The notes under the pieces: model-generated | The model's database searches: none | Seen by the model: only the letters and a program-made list of their open reading frames with translations | Told to the model about the DNA's origin: nothing | Position numbers and translations under genes: made by a program | Part shown: piece after piece, positions 14,498 to 15,871 of the stretch | How the letters are laid out: every line of letters starts with the position of its first letter | Position numbering within the stretch: the stretch's first letter is position 1 | NCBI GenBank assembly: GCA_964606405.1 | Contig: CAZSGH010000056.1 | Location: 1-15,871, forward strand | DNA length: 15,871 bases | Direction: 5' to 3' | DNA from: GCA-002282575 sp964606405 | GTDB taxonomy: Bacteria; Pseudomonadota; Gammaproteobacteria; Thiomicrospirales; Thiomicrospiraceae

Positions 14498-15871
14498 CTA
14501 TTAACCTCCCCATTAACCTCCTCGATCTACTCCACCAACGTCATGTGGAAAGTGAGCGCATTGAGTATAAAGCGGGCTGGAATCCTGAGGCTGTGCTACA
14601 TACGCTGTGTGCCTTTGCTAATGATTTTCATAACTTGGGTGGCGGTTATGTGGTGATGGGTGTGGCGGAGCAAAACGGCCAGCCGCAGTTGCCACCTGTG
14701 GGCTTGTTGCCTGAGCAGATTGATGCCATTCAAAAAGAACTATTAAACTTGGGTCATTCGGCGATTGCACCGCCTTATCATCCACTGACGGCGACCTATG
14801 AAATTCAAGGTAAAACGATTTTGCTACTCTGGGCGCCGGGAGGGGAAACACGCCCTTATAAAGCCAAAATCAGTCTGAGCGACAAAAATAATCAGTGGGC
14901 TTATTATCTGCGCAAACACACCAGCACAGTGAAAGCTACAGGTGAAGATGAGCGTGAATTATTAAGTTTAGCGGCGACCGTTCCGTTTGATGATCGTTAT
15001 CGCCAAACCGCAACGCTAGATGATTTATCGCCTTATTTGATGCGCGAGTTTTTGCAAGAAATTGGCAGTGATTTAGCCAAAGAAGCCAAAGGTATGGAAT
15101 TGGAAGCGCTGGGGCGACGCATGAATGTGGTCGGTGGACCTAGTGAAATGGCTTTTCCTAAAAACGTCGGCTTGTTATTTTTTAATGAGCACCCAGAACA
15201 GTTTTTTCCTGCCACGCAGATTGATGTCGTTTATTTCCCCGATGGTGCAGGCGGTGATCGTTTTGAAGAAAAAATATTCAAAGGTTCATTGGGACGCATT
15301 ACGCGCGAAGCCTTGCGCTATATCGACAGCCTTTATGTGAAAGAAGGCGTGATTAAACACCCAGATCGTCCAGAAGCGGAGCGTTTTTGGAATTTCCCGT
15401 TAGCGGCGATTGAAGAAGCATTAGTGAATGCGGTGTATCACCGTTCTTATGAGATTCGCGAGCCAATTGAAATTCGCATTGAACGCAATGAGTTGATGGT
15501 ATTAAGTTTTCCCGGGCCTGATCGTTCGATTCGCTTGGCGGACTTGCAAGCAGGTAAAGCCGTGAGTCGTCGTTATCGCAATCGCCGTATTGGTGAGTTT
15601 TTAAAAGAGTTGGACTTAACCGAAGGTCGCTCAACAGGATTACCAAAGATTTTTAGAAAAATGGCGCAGAACGGCTCGCCAAAACCCATTTTTGAAACAG
15701 ACGAAGATCGCAGTTATTTCTTGGTGCGCCTGCCGGTACATGAGGCGTTTTATCAGTCTGAAAGTCTTGATGCGGGAGTCACCCCCGGAGTCACCCCCGG
15801 AGTCACCCCCGGAGTCACCACGGAAGTCACCACGGAAGTCACCACGGAAGTCACCACGGAAGTCACCACGG
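14494..15871 (+). CDS. Schlafen AlbA_2-domain protein with histidine-kinase-type ATPase domain (partial, runs off the right end)
   Basis: 459 codons are visible with no stop. The N-terminal part, roughly residues 10-150, is an AlbA_2 domain: ERIEYKAGWN (21-30), CAFANDFHNLGGGYVVMGV (39-57) and YYLRKHTSTVKA (137-148) are its usual landmarks. The C-terminal half resembles the HATPase_c_4 domain, with an N-box-like EEALVNAVYHRSYE (307-320), then GPDRS (341-345) and a G-box-like EGRSTGLPKI (377-386). Proteins of this build are annotated as ATP-binding or putative transcriptional regulators and often accompany restriction or defence genes. Their activity is not well established. From residue 428 the protein becomes a GVTP/EVTT tandem repeat, after which a winged-helix end may follow outside the window. 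It overlaps the helicase stop as ATGA. Its first 28 codons are duplicated in broken form at 10159. Confidence 0.88.
   Translation, partial: MTINLPINLLDLLHQRHVESERIEYKAGWNPEAVLHTLCAFANDFHNLGGGYVVMGVAEQNGQPQLPPVGLLPEQIDAIQKELLNLGHSAIAPPYHPLTATYEIQGKTILLLWAPGGETRPYKAKISLSDKNNQWAYYLRKHTSTVKATGEDERELLSLAATVPFDDRYRQTATLDDLSPYLMREFLQEIGSDLAKEAKGMELEALGRRMNVVGGPSEMAFPKNVGLLFFNEHPEQFFPATQIDVVYFPDGAGGDRFEEKIFKGSLGRITREALRYIDSLYVKEGVIKHPDRPEAERFWNFPLAAIEEALVNAVYHRSYEIREPIEIRIERNELMVLSFPGPDRSIRLADLQAGKAVSRRYRNRRIGEFLKELDLTEGRSTGLPKIFRKMAQNGSPKPIFETDEDRSYFLVRLPVHEAFYQSESLDAGVTPGVTPGVTPGVTTEVTTEVTTEVTTEVTT
14505..14577 (+). repeat. Right copy of the 73-base direct repeat flanking the OLD/UvrD cassette
   Basis: This lies at codons 4-28 of the intact AlbA_2 gene and matches 10167-10239. 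The cassette between the copies, about 4.3 kb, holds exactly the OLD and UvrD genes plus about 65 bases of unmatched sequence on the left. Confidence 0.88.
15775..15870 (+). repeat. 12-base in-frame tandem repeat coding for GVTP/EVTT (at least eight units, cut by the window end)
   Basis: Three units of GGAGTCACCCCC (GVTP) are followed by one hybrid GGAGTCACCACG (GVTT) and four units of GAAGTCACCACG (EVTT). The array is still running at the last base. Units of the same type are identical at DNA level, which points to recent expansion by slippage or unequal recombination. The unit is a multiple of three, so copy-number change alters linker length without a frameshift. Confidence 0.95.

Noticed and set aside
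10159..14577. Composite transposon or IS-mediated insertion of the OLD/UvrD cassette
   Set aside because: I see no transposase, integrase or terminal inverted repeats, and the flanking copies are diverged coding sequence rather than short identical target duplications.
15775..15871. CRISPR-like array at the right end
   Set aside because: Units are 12 bases, directly adjacent and in frame with the AlbA_2 gene. There are no spacers.

Overview
The window looks like a chromosomal piece of a Gram-negative bacterium, most likely a gammaproteobacterium. The upstream gene ends with an outer-membrane beta-barrel signature, the cobalamin genes are of proteobacterial type, and a YigZ-family gene of E. 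coli length is present. The species cannot be named from the sequence. All supported genes lie on the + strand and most are tightly spaced or overlapping.

Region 1 (1-6880) is a cobalamin uptake and late-biosynthesis operon. It opens with the last codons of an outer-membrane beta-barrel protein, possibly the cobalamin receptor BtuB. It continues with cobO (corrinoid adenosyltransferase), a BtuM-like solitary S-component cobalamin transporter, cobB/cbiA (a,c-diamide synthase), a small unrecognised four-helix membrane protein, cbiB/cobD (adenosylcobinamide-phosphate synthase), a threonine-phosphate decarboxylase (CobD/CobC type), a yigZ/IMPACT-family gene and cobQ/cbiP (cobyric acid synthase). 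Together these import corrinoid across both membranes, adenosylate it, amidate the corrin ring and attach the aminopropanol arm. The corrin-ring genes and the nucleotide-loop genes (cobU/cobP, cobS, cobT) are not in the window.

Region 2 (6948-15871) is a more AT-rich defence island that starts 67 bases after cobQ with no visible terminator. It begins with a BcgI-like two-gene restriction-modification system: a fused PD-(D/E)xK nuclease/N6-adenine methyltransferase and a two-TRD specificity subunit. A Gabija-like pair follows: an OLD-family ATPase/TOPRIM nuclease and a UvrD-type helicase. Last comes a Schlafen/AlbA_2 plus histidine-kinase-type ATPase gene that runs off the right end inside a 12-base tandem repeat coding for GVTP/EVTT.

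The most informative structural observation is a broken copy of the first 27 codons of the AlbA_2 gene at 10159-10239, fused to the end of the specificity gene. The full gene begins again at 14494, fused to the end of the helicase. The nuclease/helicase cassette therefore sits between a remnant and an intact copy of the same 5' end. This implies that the ancestral order was RM gene - specificity gene - AlbA_2 gene, and that the Gabija-like pair was later spliced into the junction. The two copies differ at about 8 of 73 bases, mostly silently, so the event was not a fresh target-site duplication.
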